A DNA stretch of 64,000 nucleotides, taken from contig NZ_MCRI01000003.1 in assembly GCF_001720165.1 (NCBI RefSeq), positions 82,273 to 146,272 of the forward strand. Reading direction: 5' to 3'. Positions within the stretch are counted from its first letter, which is position 1, and each line of letters opens with the position of its first letter. The notes under the pieces are model-generated. The model saw nothing but the letters and a program-made list of their open reading frames with translations. It made no database searches and was not told where the DNA came from. This document shows, in pieces, positions 1-8,913 of this stretch. The stretch is from Methylophaga muralis (GTDB taxonomy: Bacteria > Pseudomonadota > Gammaproteobacteria > Nitrosococcales > Methylophagaceae). The translations under genes and the position numbers were made by a program.

Positions 1-952
1 AAATGGTAATGCCTTCCGGTGCTGCTGCTTGTATCGATGGCAAACGTTCCATCAGTTCATCGATAATGCCAACAGTGGATGCACCGCCCAGTTTAATCAG
101 CGAAACCATAACGGCATTTTGTCCGTTAACACGGGCGATATTGGTTTGTAATGCCGTGCCATCCCTGACATTAGCCACGTCACGCAGTAATATCAGCTCA
201 CCATTTCGAGCCCGGATGGGTAAATCTTCAAAATCGGCCACTGCTTGGGGGCTGGCATTAACGGTAATTTGCAGTTCATTTTGCGCTTCACGAATACTTC
301 CTGAAGGCAGGGTCAGGTTCTGTTCATTTATCGCCCGTGTTACATCATTGGCAGTCAATCCCTGAGCAAATAAGGCTTCCGGATCCAAATCCACCATGAT
401 CTGCCGGGTGGCACCGCCATAAGGCAGTGTCATCCGAATACCATTGATTGATTGCACCATGCCGCGTAACTGCAACCGGGCAAAATCCGCCAGCTGGCCA
501 TCGGTCAATGTGTCAGAAGACATCACCAGCTGAATAATCGGTGTACTGGATTGATTGTATTCGGCCACCAGTGGTGGAGAAGTGCCTTCCGGCATTCGCC
601 GTCGTATGGTTTGTGAAACCCCGGTGACCTGCGCCATCGCATTAGCAATATCGACTTCAGGATGAAAATCGATATGAATAACCGATGTGCCGTTTAAGGT
701 TTGTGAACGGATTTCCTTAAGATTATCAACGTTATTCATAATCGCCACTTCGCTGAAGGTGGTGATTTTGGAAGCCATTTCATTGGTATTAAGACCGTTA
801 TAGGTCCACACCACTTTTATCGAAGGTATATTGACGCTGGGCAATACATCGACAGGCAATTTAAGATAACTGATAAATCCCGCTGCAAAAATCAGCAGAC
901 TTAAAGCGGCCACAGAATAAGGTCGGGTTAGGGCATATCTCACCAGCCACAT
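1..952 (-). CDS. RND-family efflux permease, N-terminal part (cut by window edge)
   Basis: Reading leftward from an ATG at 952 gives an open frame that runs off the edge, so about 317 residues of a protein usually above 1,000 are visible. It starts MWLVRYALTRPYSVAALS, followed by one hydrophobic segment (about residues 13-31). Periplasmic porter-domain text follows, with the family phrases DVLPSVNIP, RRRMPEGTSPP and the VDLDPEALFAQGLT region. RND permeases are proton-driven inner-membrane trimers that export drugs, metals or toxic compounds together with an adaptor and an outer-membrane channel, which are not in view. An AAGAGAAG stretch precedes the start. The gene diverges from the two-component system at 1109, which may control it. 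Whether the substrate is an organic compound or a metal cannot be told from this part. Confidence 0.88.
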   Translation of the reverse strand, partial: MWLVRYALTRPYSVAALSLLIFAAGFISYLKLPVDVLPSVNIPSIKVVWTYNGLNTNEMASKITTFSEVAIMNNVDNLKEIRSQTLNGTSVIHIDFHPEVDIANAMAQVTGVSQTIRRRMPEGTSPPLVAEYNQSSTPIIQLVMSSDTLTDGQLADFARLQLRGMVQSINGIRMTLPYGGATRQIMVDLDPEALFAQGLTANDVTRAINEQNLTLPSGSIREAQNELQITVNASPQAVADFEDLPIRARNGELILLRDVANVRDGTALQTNIARVNGQNAVMVSLIKLGGASTVGIIDELMERLPSIQAAAPEGITI

Positions 953-1038
953 AGATAGCTTCTCTTGTTATTAATTTGGAGTGTCTGATTGCAGCGACGT
1001 TACCCAATCAGCATTGCTGCGTAGAATGCAGTGGCTAA

Positions 1039-1066
1039 GTTAAGACAATGTTAACGTTGTCTTAAT
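1039..1066. promoter_or_regulatory. PmrA/QseB-type operator in the divergent promoter
   Basis: Three TTAA-centred hexamers stand at exact 11-base spacing: gTTAAG (1039), gTTAAC (1050) and cTTAAT (1061). This is the half-site geometry known for PmrA/QseB-type OmpR-family regulators (YTTAAK-N5-YTTAAK). The same stretch is also a near-perfect palindrome, so a symmetric reading is possible. It lies between the RND permease and the response regulator gene and could serve both directions, including autoregulation. Confidence 0.5.
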
Positions 1067-1108
1067 TCAATTGAATGAAAATAATGTTTTTATCGCGGAT
1101 ACAGACCG

Positions 1109-1780
1109 ATGTATGTACTGATTGTAGAAGATGATGCATTGATGGGGGAAGGCATTCAGACCGGCCTTAATGCATTGGGTATCCAGGCAGAATGGGTGAT
1201 GAATGCCGGTGGTGCCGAAACCGCAATGTCTACCGCCAGTTTTGATGCGGTCATCCTGGATTTAGGCTTACCCGATGAAGATGGTATGCAGTTACTCAAT
1301 CGTTGGCGGGAACGTGGCGATAATGTTCCGGTGCTTATTTTGACAGCACGGGATGCTGTTCCCGATAGAGTCAGTGGACTGCAGGCCGGTGCTGATGACT
1401 ATATGAGTAAGCCATTTGATTTGACTGAACTTGCTGCCCGATTACATTCACTGAGTCGCAGAGCTGCAGGAAGAGCGACGCAGGCCATTCAACATGGCAG
1501 TTTGCAATTTGATCCATCCACCTTGCAAGTCACCTTGAATAACAAAACTCTAACCTTATCGCGACGTGAAATCACTGTGTTGGAAACCTTATTGCAACAG
1601 CCCGGCAGAGTAGTCACTGCTGCGCAGTTACAAGATAGGCTTTACGGATGGGCAGAAGGCATTGAAAGCAATGCTGTTGCAGTACATATCCATAATTTGC
1701 GTCGCAAATTAGGGGATGATTGGATCGAAACTGTTCGTGGTGTGGGCTATCGTTTAGGAGCGGTCAATGAGTCCGGCTAA
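1109..1780 (+). CDS. OmpR-family response regulator, QseB/PmrA type
   Basis: This is a 223-residue transcription regulator. The receiver domain (about 1-115) has the acidic pair D8/D9, the phosphoacceptor D51 in ILDLGLPDEDG, the T79 switch residue in LTARD and K101 in SKPFDL. The winged-helix DNA-binding domain (about 125-220) ends with VRGVGYRLG, the usual close of OmpR-type regulators. It overlaps the kinase gene by 14 bases, so the two are surely co-transcribed. The closest well-known relatives are QseB, PmrA and TctD. The divergent RND permease and the TTAA half-sites at 1039-1066 suggest that it controls efflux and its own operon, which is inference. Confidence 0.9.
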   Translation: MYVLIVEDDALMGEGIQTGLNALGIQAEWVMNAGGAETAMSTASFDAVILDLGLPDEDGMQLLNRWRERGDNVPVLILTARDAVPDRVSGLQAGADDYMSKPFDLTELAARLHSLSRRAAGRATQAIQHGSLQFDPSTLQVTLNNKTLTLSRREITVLETLLQQPGRVVTAAQLQDRLYGWAEGIESNAVAVHIHNLRRKLGDDWIETVRGVGYRLGAVNESG

Positions 1781-3119
1781 AGCCAAAGATTATCTGCGTT
1801 GGCAATTATTGTGGCGTATCGGTATTGCAGTGTTATTGATGTGGCTGCTGTTGGCACCTTGGTTGCTGATGAGCGTTCAGAAAGAAATGCAGAATACGCT
1901 GGATAACCGTCTTGCTGCTTCAGCCAAAATGTTAATGTCGTTAATGTCTCAATATGATTTGGACCCGCTGGTCAAAGGTGTGCAACGCGGTCCATTATTT
2001 GATCCTGCCCATAATCCAGATTTACCGCCAACACTGGCATGTAAAGTCGCAAATATAGCGGGCGATATTATCGCCGTGTCACATGACGCGCCACATAATG
2101 TATTGACCACCACACAACAGGGCTATCAGAACCGGATGCAGGATGGCGAGGCATGGCGGGTCTTTAATCTTTCTCAAGGCGGCTTAACCATCACCACGGC
2201 TGAACGACTCGAAACCCGCGATACTTTGATGCGATCAGTGGTGATTGCTGCCGGAGTGCCATTTTTCTTGAGTCTGGCAGGCACATTGGCAGTAGTCTGG
2301 TTTGGCATCTTGCATGGTTTTAAACCGCTACACAGCCTAAGTCAAAATATGGCGAAACGTAATACTGAAGATTTGACATCACTGGTCTGGGAGCAACGTC
2401 CGGCCGAAGTAAGGCCGCTGGTCGATGAAATAAACCGTTTATTACAACGTATGCAGCAATCTTTACTCAGGGAACGCCGCTTTACCGGAGATGTAGCGCA
2501 TGAGTTACGCACGCCATTAGCCGGGATCAAAACCCAATTGCAGGTGGCCAGATTGACTGATGGCGGCAAGGCTATGCATGCCTTGTTACAAGCTGAAAAA
2601 GCCACTGACAGATTGCAACGTACATTGGATCAACTGTTATTACTGGCTCGGGTAGAAGGCGATGGACAATTAACCGAATCAACACGTTTACCGATTGCTG
2701 AAATCAACAATATGGCGTTGAGTGATGTACAGCACCTTGCCAAACAACAACAGGTGACCTTGCGCTGTAATGATGATGTGGATGAAAAACTTCAGGCCTC
2801 AGCGATTTTATTGTCAGCCGCTTTACGTAATTTGCTGGAAAATGCCATTCGTCATGCCCCTGTAAATAGCGTGATTACACTTTCGGCAACGCAGCAGGAT
2901 GACTTCTTACTGTGGACAGTAGAAGACGAGGGGCCGGGCGTTTCTGAAAAATTACTTTCAGAATTAACCCGACGTTTTGTGCATGGCCATCACAGTGATG
3001 GCAGCGGACTTGGTCTTGCCATTGTTGATGCCATTGTCAGACGTTTTAAAGGCGAATTACAGATTAAAAATGGTGCAACAAAAGGTCTAGTAGTCACTAT
3101 CAGCATTCCGATGCAATAA
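1767..3119 (+). CDS. Sensor histidine kinase, QseC/PmrB type
   Basis: This is a 450-residue inner-membrane kinase and the partner of the regulator just upstream. Membrane segments lie at about 16-37 and 157-182 and bracket a periplasmic region of about 120 residues. The dimerisation domain has the H-box FTGDVAHELRTPL with the phosphorylated H245. The ATPase domain shows the N-box LLENAIRHAP, the G1 box EDEGPGV and the G2 box GSGLGLAIV. Length and layout fit the QseC/PmrB/TctE group. The periplasmic sensor is not distinctive enough to name a ligand. The start codon lies inside the end of the regulator gene, which suggests translational coupling. Confidence 0.9.
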   Translation: MSPAKAKDYLRWQLLWRIGIAVLLMWLLLAPWLLMSVQKEMQNTLDNRLAASAKMLMSLMSQYDLDPLVKGVQRGPLFDPAHNPDLPPTLACKVANIAGDIIAVSHDAPHNVLTTTQQGYQNRMQDGEAWRVFNLSQGGLTITTAERLETRDTLMRSVVIAAGVPFFLSLAGTLAVVWFGILHGFKPLHSLSQNMAKRNTEDLTSLVWEQRPAEVRPLVDEINRLLQRMQQSLLRERRFTGDVAHELRTPLAGIKTQLQVARLTDGGKAMHALLQAEKATDRLQRTLDQLLLLARVEGDGQLTESTRLPIAEINNMALSDVQHLAKQQQVTLRCNDDVDEKLQASAILLSAALRNLLENAIRHAPVNSVITLSATQQDDFLLWTVEDEGPGVSEKLLSELTRRFVHGHHSDGSGLGLAIVDAIVRRFKGELQIKNGATKGLVVTISIPMQ

Positions 3120-3184
3120 GCCATAAAGCACAAAAGTCTTATCCATGGGCAATAAAAAAGCGAGGGAAGAACACTACTGCCTTG

Positions 3185-4198
3185 CTAATTTTGCTGTAGC
3201 GTATTTTCTCGTTGCGGATCCCAGATCCGTTGCCAAACCCAAGTCAGACCCTCTCTGGCATTACGTGACATTGGCAATTGGTTGGGTGCTGTTTCAGTGA
3301 CTTCATCATTACGAATTTCTGCCAATTGAAAACGGAAAAAATAATTGGGCTCCAAGCCCATGCGTAAATCTGTTGCAACAAGCCTGTGGTCTTGTTGTTC
3401 AAGTTTGTAATTGTTCTGGGTAAACCACTCAATACGTTCAACATCAGTCGTATCAGGTAATAATGCTTTTAGCTCACTGCCACGATCAAACCTGCTAAAT
3501 TCAATTTTTGCATCGCCATCAAACACTGAACGAAATGCTTCGAAGTAGTCTGCTTCATCGATCACCACAATGCGCCATAACAATGTATTTAACGGAGCAG
3601 GGGTTACTTTAATATGCTGATATTCAATTTGTTGATCAGCTAAGGCCTGATGGGTTTGCTGGGTTATCCAGTATTGCGCACCAATACTCCAGACAAGATA
3701 AGCCGAGCTAAATAACAAACTACCGATCATCATCTTATGGCTTAACCGTTTAGCGGCAGCAAACAGAATCGCCACAAATCCAGCAGCAAGTGGCAGGCTG
3801 TAGATGGGGTCGATAATGAAAATACTGCCAATCGATACCGGCGGTGGCATAAATGGCCAGAAAAGCTGAGTTCCATAAACCGTCAACGCATCCAGCCCGC
3901 TATGGGTGACCCAAACTAGCCAAATTAATAAAAACCATCGTTGAAAATTTAGCCTGGAGTCCAGTTTGCACATCAGCAAGGCTACTATCGGTGCTAACAA
4001 ACTTTGTACGATCCACGAATGTGTCCAGCTTCGATGTAACGTCATCGTATCGAGATCATTGGCGTGCTGAATAAAGATATCCAGGTCCGGCAGTATGGCA
4101 AATCCTGCACCGTATAAAACCGCGGCTTTTGGCGCTTTGCGTCCAGCAACGGCATAGGCGACTGCGCCACCAAGCAATGCCTGGGTAATCGTATCCAT
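3185..4198 (-). CDS. YdjM-like membrane-bound metal-dependent hydrolase (DUF457)
   Basis: The 337-residue protein begins MDTITQALLGGAVAYAVAG, the hallmark opening of the YdjM/YbcI family (DUF457). The family's conserved acidic and histidine residues follow in PDLDIF, HRSWTHSW and THSGLDALT, and probably bind metal. Four or five hydrophobic segments fill the first 190 residues. The last 150 residues are soluble. Members are annotated as inner-membrane metal-dependent hydrolases, and E. coli ydjM is SOS-induced, but the substrate is unknown. The gene is convergent with the kinase gene upstream and divergent from the TPR gene at 4369. Confidence 0.8.
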   Translation of the reverse strand: MDTITQALLGGAVAYAVAGRKAPKAAVLYGAGFAILPDLDIFIQHANDLDTMTLHRSWTHSWIVQSLLAPIVALLMCKLDSRLNFQRWFLLIWLVWVTHSGLDALTVYGTQLFWPFMPPPVSIGSIFIIDPIYSLPLAAGFVAILFAAAKRLSHKMMIGSLLFSSAYLVWSIGAQYWITQQTHQALADQQIEYQHIKVTPAPLNTLLWRIVVIDEADYFEAFRSVFDGDAKIEFSRFDRGSELKALLPDTTDVERIEWFTQNNYKLEQQDHRLVATDLRMGLEPNYFFRFQLAEIRNDEVTETAPNQLPMSRNAREGLTWVWQRIWDPQRENTLQQN

Positions 4199-4368
4199 GA
4201 ATTTTTAGCCTCTTTTTAATGAGTGTGTTAAGCAGACACGCAAGCTGTATTTAGGGTTCTTCAGTAGTTTTTTATTACAGAATATAAAAATTCAGGAAGA
4301 TGTCTTGCATTGATAGGAAATTGTCCTGTAAATTGCAGGAAATATCTCCTGATTACTGGAACTGTGTT

Positions 4369-5961
4369 ATGAAACAGCCGATGCCAAGCCCAACGCCGGG
4401 ACAGGCCGATTTACAAGCAATTATTCAGGCCTTGAATACAGGGCAAGTCGGCTTTGCTGAATCTGCATCTAAAAAACTACTTAAATCTTACCCGCGTTCA
4501 TTTCCTGTACTTAATCTGTATGGTAATGCTTTAGCGGCACAGAATAAATTCAAAGATGCCGTGGTTGTTTTTCGCAAGGCAACTGAGATTGAACCTAATG
4601 TACCTGAGATTTACTTCAATATGGGTATTCTGCTCACCAACCTGAATCGCGTTGATGAGGCGATAAACAGCTATAAAAAGGTTCTGCGATTAAAACCTGA
4701 TCTGACAGATGCGTTATACAACTTGGGATACGCTTTGCAATCGCAGAGCCGGTTTGAAGAAGCTGGTGAATATTATCAAAAAGCGATAGCACAACAGCCG
4801 AACTTTCTGGAAGCGATTGCCAATCTTGGCGTTTGTTTACAAGAGCAGGGCAGGCTGGATGAGGCAGTCGCGGTATATCAACGTGCTTTAACTATTTCGC
4901 AAGATGCCAAACTGTATTTTAATTTGGGAACCGCTCTGAAAAATCAGGGGAAACTGGCTGATGCTATTGCCACCTACAACAAGGCGCTTGAACTGAAACC
5001 TGACTATGCCGAAGTGCATAGCAATATTGGTGAAGTATTACGTGATCAAGGGCGTTATGACGAATCGGTTGCCGCTTATAAGCAGGCACTTGAGTTAGAT
5101 CCATCATTACCGTTAGCCAATTACAGCCTGGCAGTTTATCTCTACGATAGCGGTGATTTACCCCAGGCGCTCAGTTATTTCCAACGATCACAATATGCTG
5201 ACTGGCAGGAACGTTCTTTATATTGTTTGTATAAAACCGAACAGTTCGATGAATTCAAACAAGGCTTGGATCAACTAAAAAAAGCCCGTCACAGTTCACC
5301 ATTTTTAGCGACTTTAGCGGGGCATTATGCTGAAAACTTCGGTACGGTGAATGACTACAATTTTTGTAAAAATCCGCTGGATCTGGTCTGCCATGTGCAG
5401 ATCCCAGAGTTAAAAGGTGACAGTGAATTATTAAAACAATTGCTGGCGGATATAGAGCAAGCCGATATCGAAGAGAAAAGTCAGGGTCGTTTACATAATG
5501 GCGTGCAGTCAGCCGGCAATTTGTTTAAACGCTCTGAAGCCAGTTTTCAGCAAATTGCCAAACTGGTAGCACGAGCCATTGATGAGTATCGTGAAAACCT
5601 CAAAGGTGAAACTGGTATTTTTGCCAAAGGTTTTCCCAAACAGACGGTGTTTGCCAGCTCCTGGTACGTCAAAATGAAAACCGGTGGACATTTAACCTCG
5701 CATATTCATGAAGAAGGCTGGGTGAGTGGTGCGTTATATCTGGCACTGCCCAAGCAGAAAACGCATCCTGATGAAGGCAGTATCGAGCTGAGCACACACG
5801 GCGACGATTATCCGAAACAACACGACAATTTCCCCAGCAAAACCATTGCACCGGAAGTTGGGGATATTGTTATGTTTCCATCATCAGTGTTTCACCGCAC
5901 CATTCCGTTTAATTCGAATGAAGAACGCATCTGCATTGCCTTTGATTTGAAGCCTGCATAG
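4369..5961 (+). CDS. TPR-repeat protein with C-terminal 2OG-Fe(II) oxygenase domain
   Basis: The N-terminal half (about residues 25-290) is a run of roughly seven tetratricopeptide repeats with the usual W/LG-Y-A-P pattern, for example the repeats ending in LKPD, KPDY and LDPS. The C-terminal 200 residues resemble the putative 2OG-Fe(II) oxygenase family PF13759. They carry the HIHEEGWVSGALYL segment and a late HRTIPFNSNEERICIAFDL, which would supply the iron ligands and the oxoglutarate arginine. Such fusions probably hydroxylate protein or peptide substrates held by the repeats, but none is known here. I prefer the ATG at 4369. An upstream ATG at 4300 is possible, but its AGGAAG sits directly against the start codon. 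Confidence 0.75.
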   Translation: MKQPMPSPTPGQADLQAIIQALNTGQVGFAESASKKLLKSYPRSFPVLNLYGNALAAQNKFKDAVVVFRKATEIEPNVPEIYFNMGILLTNLNRVDEAINSYKKVLRLKPDLTDALYNLGYALQSQSRFEEAGEYYQKAIAQQPNFLEAIANLGVCLQEQGRLDEAVAVYQRALTISQDAKLYFNLGTALKNQGKLADAIATYNKALELKPDYAEVHSNIGEVLRDQGRYDESVAAYKQALELDPSLPLANYSLAVYLYDSGDLPQALSYFQRSQYADWQERSLYCLYKTEQFDEFKQGLDQLKKARHSSPFLATLAGHYAENFGTVNDYNFCKNPLDLVCHVQIPELKGDSELLKQLLADIEQADIEEKSQGRLHNGVQSAGNLFKRSEASFQQIAKLVARAIDEYRENLKGETGIFAKGFPKQTVFASSWYVKMKTGGHLTSHIHEEGWVSGALYLALPKQKTHPDEGSIELSTHGDDYPKQHDNFPSKTIAPEVGDIVMFPSSVFHRTIPFNSNEERICIAFDLKPA

Positions 5962-5967
5962 GCCATA

Positions 5968-8031
5968 TTAACGTGTACTTACCTGAAACACGCCTACCAA
6001 TTGTGAAAGCGTTTGAGCAGTGTTTCGAACCATTGTGGAACGATCCTGCAGGGCACTAACAGCTGATTTTAATTGCTCGGCGGAAACACCAACCTGTCTG
6101 GCCGTGTCACCATGAATATGACTGTTATTTGCCAATTGTTTGATGGTTGAAAACATCTGCTCGACCAGAATATGCAGATCGCCATTGTCATTGGAAGCCT
6201 GTTCGGTGAGTTTCAGGCTGCGATCAACATTTTCGACACCGGCTTCCATCAAGCGCATTGCTTCTTGTGTTTCTTGTTGCATACCTTCAATCATGCGCTG
6301 AATTTCATCGGCTGAATTGGCTGTACGGGATGCCAGATTTCGAACTTCGTCAGCGACTACTGAAAAACCACGACCATGTTCACCGGCACGGGCCGCCTCA
6401 ATAGCCGCATTTAATGCCAGCATATTGGTTTGATTGGTAATTTCGGTAATAACATTGATGATCTTACCGATTTCGCTGGTGCGATTATTCAAAGATTTAA
6501 CAGAGTTAGCCGTGTTTTCAACGACATTACGGATCTCTTGTGTGCCTTGGCGAGCGCTTTCAAATTGAATGCGGGCTTCATCAACAACCCGATCCATTTC
6601 TAATTTCATCGTTTCAGCTGTTTGATTGGCTTGACCGATATCGTCAATTTGTTCTTTCAGCAGATCCAGCATTCTGGATATGGCATCAGTTACTTCAGAA
6701 GACACCTGAAATGCTTCCCGGTTGGTATGCAGCATGGATTTATTGGTTTGATGCACATCCTGGCTGGAATGAATAACTTGGCCGACAATACCATCCAGAT
6801 TATCAATAAAACTGTTAATCCAGCGTCCCATATCGCCTGTTTCATCGGCGACCATTTTTTCTGTGTTTAGCCGTTGGCGTAGGTTGCCTTCACCTTCAGC
6901 AATTTCCTGGATAACTCGAGTCATCTCATTCATACGATCAGCGAGTTTTTTTGTGCTGAAACGACGAATCATTAACGCAATAAGTATCATCATACTAAAG
7001 GAGATAACATCAATGGCGGGGAGTGGTAATGCTGTGAAGTAATGCAAAGCGCTGTTTACTGCCACCAGTGCAGACATGCCTAAAAAAATGCTTTTCATTA
7101 AACTGATATTGACCGAGCGACGGCGATAGACTTCCTCCAGATCACCTTCACACATCATGCCCCAGCGATCTGGTGAGCCTTTTAATTGAAAAGTAACACC
7201 CTTACCAATCACCGGAATATGCCGGTAATCCGAATAACCCGGGTAGGTAACAAACAGGTTTTCACCATTGCGAATGGTTTCGCGTACCCCAGGGTGTAAT
7301 TGTCCGGTAGCTGGATCTATAAAACGAATTTCAAACTCGGTATGCCGATTTACTTTAACCACACCCCACTGGGTATGAATGCCGGATTTAAGGTTCTCGC
7401 CATGAGAAAACGTATTATCTTCAAACCGGGAGCGGGATAAGGCGACGCCTTGTTGAATTTGCGGATCAAACTGCGAATCGACCATGAAAATATAATTATC
7501 ACCGGACTCGGGATAGACATGACCCGCTTCACGTTGAATCAAATCACCCAAAACATCATTTGGAACACGACCGCATAACACGCCGATAATGTTATTGTCG
7601 GTATTCATTAAAGGCTGATAAAACATCAGTGTGACTTCATCATGAAATTTGGAACTTGATGGACCAATTTTCAGTGTTAATGGGTCACGATAAGGGCCAT
7701 GTAAAAACGCTTGCTTTAAGCCTTGCTCAACAGCATTGGCATTTAAATCATATTTATCGATATGTGCTGGGTATGTTGATTGAACAATACGACCAGTGAG
7801 ATCAATGATAAACAGCTCAGAAAAATCTTTAGCAGATTCCAGTCGCTGGGCAAGCAGATTGGCGTCAATACTGGTAAGCGGTTCTTTTAGGTGTTCAGCT
7901 AACAGATTGAGTTGACTCCATTGTGCATTAACCCATTGTTGTAACAATTTGACGCGAGTTGCTGCAATTCCTTCAAATGTATGCTCAACCGCTGGATAAG
8001 TATCACGGTTTAGATAGCAGCTCCATGCCAT
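5968..8031 (-). CDS. Methyl-accepting chemotaxis protein with Cache-like sensor
   Basis: A ligand-sensing region of about 300 residues resembling Cache/PAS domains ([17 protein letters not shown]; later [22 protein letters not shown]) is followed by two adjacent membrane segments. A HAMP-like stretch comes next, then the chemoreceptor signalling domain with the hairpin tip [24 protein letters not shown] (part) and DEVRNLA. No N-terminal membrane segment precedes the sensor, so as read it would face the cytoplasm. I chose the ATG at 8031, which has GGGA upstream; a TTG at 8067 also fits. An alternative frame upstream (8113-8010) looks like the missing N-terminus, so the gene may be frameshifted. 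There is no CheR-binding pentapeptide at the C-terminus. Confidence 0.85.
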   Translation of the reverse strand: MAWSCYLNRDTYPAVEHTFEGIAATRVKLLQQWVNAQWSQLNLLAEHLKEPLTSIDANLLAQRLESAKDFSELFIIDLTGRIVQSTYPAHIDKYDLNANAVEQGLKQAFLHGPYRDPLTLKIGPSSSKFHDEVTLMFYQPLMNTDNNIIGVLCGRVPNDVLGDLIQREAGHVYPESGDNYIFMVDSQFDPQIQQGVALSRSRFEDNTFSHGENLKSGIHTQWGVVKVNRHTEFEIRFIDPATGQLHPGVRETIRNGENLFVTYPGYSDYRHIPVIGKGVTFQLKGSPDRWGMMCEGDLEEVYRRRSVNISLMKSIFLGMSALVAVNSALHYFTALPLPAIDVISFSMMILIALMIRRFSTKKLADRMNEMTRVIQEIAEGEGNLRQRLNTEKMVADETGDMGRWINSFIDNLDGIVGQVIHSSQDVHQTNKSMLHTNREAFQVSSEVTDAISRMLDLLKEQIDDIGQANQTAETMKLEMDRVVDEARIQFESARQGTQEIRNVVENTANSVKSLNNRTSEIGKIINVITEITNQTNMLALNAAIEAARAGEHGRGFSVVADEVRNLASRTANSADEIQRMIEGMQQETQEAMRLMEAGVENVDRSLKLTEQASNDNGDLHILVEQMFSTIKQLANNSHIHGDTARQVGVSAEQLKSAVSALQDRSTMVRNTAQTLSQLVGVFQVSTR

Positions 8032-8113
8032 GCAAGTTTTCCCGTCGAACCCATCCAGGGTAACCAACGCCGTTCGGTATTACTCAAGTTCATGGAAAGG
8101 CTTTTTAAAGACA
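8010..8113 (-). other. Possible frameshifted N-terminal segment of the chemoreceptor
   Basis: In the frame next to that of the chemoreceptor, an ATG at 8113 (or 8092) opens a protein-like stretch, [18 protein letters not shown], then KLAWHG, before a stop at 8010. The receptor frame picks up at once with [17 protein letters not shown]. Adding one base near 8023 would join them into one polypeptide. Either the deletion is real and the receptor is shortened, or it is a sequencing error. I rely on how the joined protein reads, not on an alignment. Confidence 0.35.
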
Positions 8114-8213
8114 TTGTGATGGTACCTGTAGTGATGAAATACGCCAAAGGTAGTAGGCAATATCTACACCAAAATAGGTATGCATTAAAAAACAGAAACT
8201 TAGTAATTTGGAT

Positions 8214-8243
8214 AAAAAAATACCGCACCTTAAGAGTGCGGTA
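8214..8243 (-). terminator. Rho-independent terminator downstream of bcp
   Basis: The perfect 8-base stem taccgcac/gtgcggta with a 7-base loop (8221-8243) is followed on the minus strand by a run of seven T (8220-8214). It lies about 90 bases past the bcp stop codon in the same direction. Confidence 0.8.
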
Positions 8244-8333
8244 TATGCTTGTGCGAACCGTTACAGTGCACGTTAATAAGGTATTGTAAATACCTGTTTT
8301 ATTTGAAATTTATATGTGCTAATTGATACTGAA

Positions 8334-8801
8334 TTACAAGCTTTTAATGGCTGCTAAAACTTCATCAATATGTTGTTTTACTTTGACATTTCGCCATTCA
8401 TTAATCAGTTTGCCTTCGCTATCAATTAAAAATGTGCTGCGTACGATGCCCATATATTCCCGACCATAATTTTTCTTCATTTGCATTACACCAAATAACT
8501 GGCAGACGGTCTCATCGACATCAGAAAGCAAATCAAATGGAAACTGCTGTTTCTCTTTGAAGTTTTCATGGGCACGCAGACTGTCTTTTGAAACACCAAA
8601 AATGACCGTGTTGTGCTGATTAAATGTCTCAATATGATCGCGAAAATTCTGGCCTTCCAAAGTACAGCCAGGGGTATTATCTTTGGGGTAAAAATAGATA
8701 AGCACGTTTTTGCCACGTAGCTCGGAAAGACGGATGGTTTTATCGCCAGTGGACGGTAATTCAAAATCCGGTACGATTTGCTGCAAAGTTACTGTCGTCA
8801 T
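8334..8801 (-). CDS. bcp: Thioredoxin-dependent peroxiredoxin, BCP/PrxQ family
   Basis: The 155-residue protein has the thioredoxin-fold peroxiredoxin layout: PDFELPSTGDKTIRLSELRG, then YFYPKDNTPGCT with the peroxidatic cysteine, and R109-region text VRSTFLID. It reduces hydrogen and organic peroxides in the cytoplasm with electrons from thioredoxin. Classical BCPs carry a resolving cysteine five residues after the first; here that place is glutamine (CTLEGQ), so the enzyme is either 1-Cys or uses the later cysteine in DETVCQLFG. The bcp-dapA-bamC-purC neighbourhood matches other gammaproteobacteria. It is transcribed divergently from dapA. Confidence 0.92.
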   Translation of the reverse strand: MTTVTLQQIVPDFELPSTGDKTIRLSELRGKNVLIYFYPKDNTPGCTLEGQNFRDHIETFNQHNTVIFGVSKDSLRAHENFKEKQQFPFDLLSDVDETVCQLFGVMQMKKNYGREYMGIVRSTFLIDSEGKLINEWRNVKVKQHIDEVLAAIKSL

Positions 8802-8913
8802 TAAACGTTCTCCATTAGTGATTATTATGTTGCCAGTACCTTACCCAAGGTAGTCCGGTCTTGTCATCTACTGGCTGGCAAAGTACCATGCCAGTTTATT
8901 TTCGCGGAGTCTG

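Noticed and set aside
3..365. Plus-strand open frame of 120 codons at the left edge
   Set aside because: It is the complement of the RND permease, whose minus-strand frame carries clear family text.
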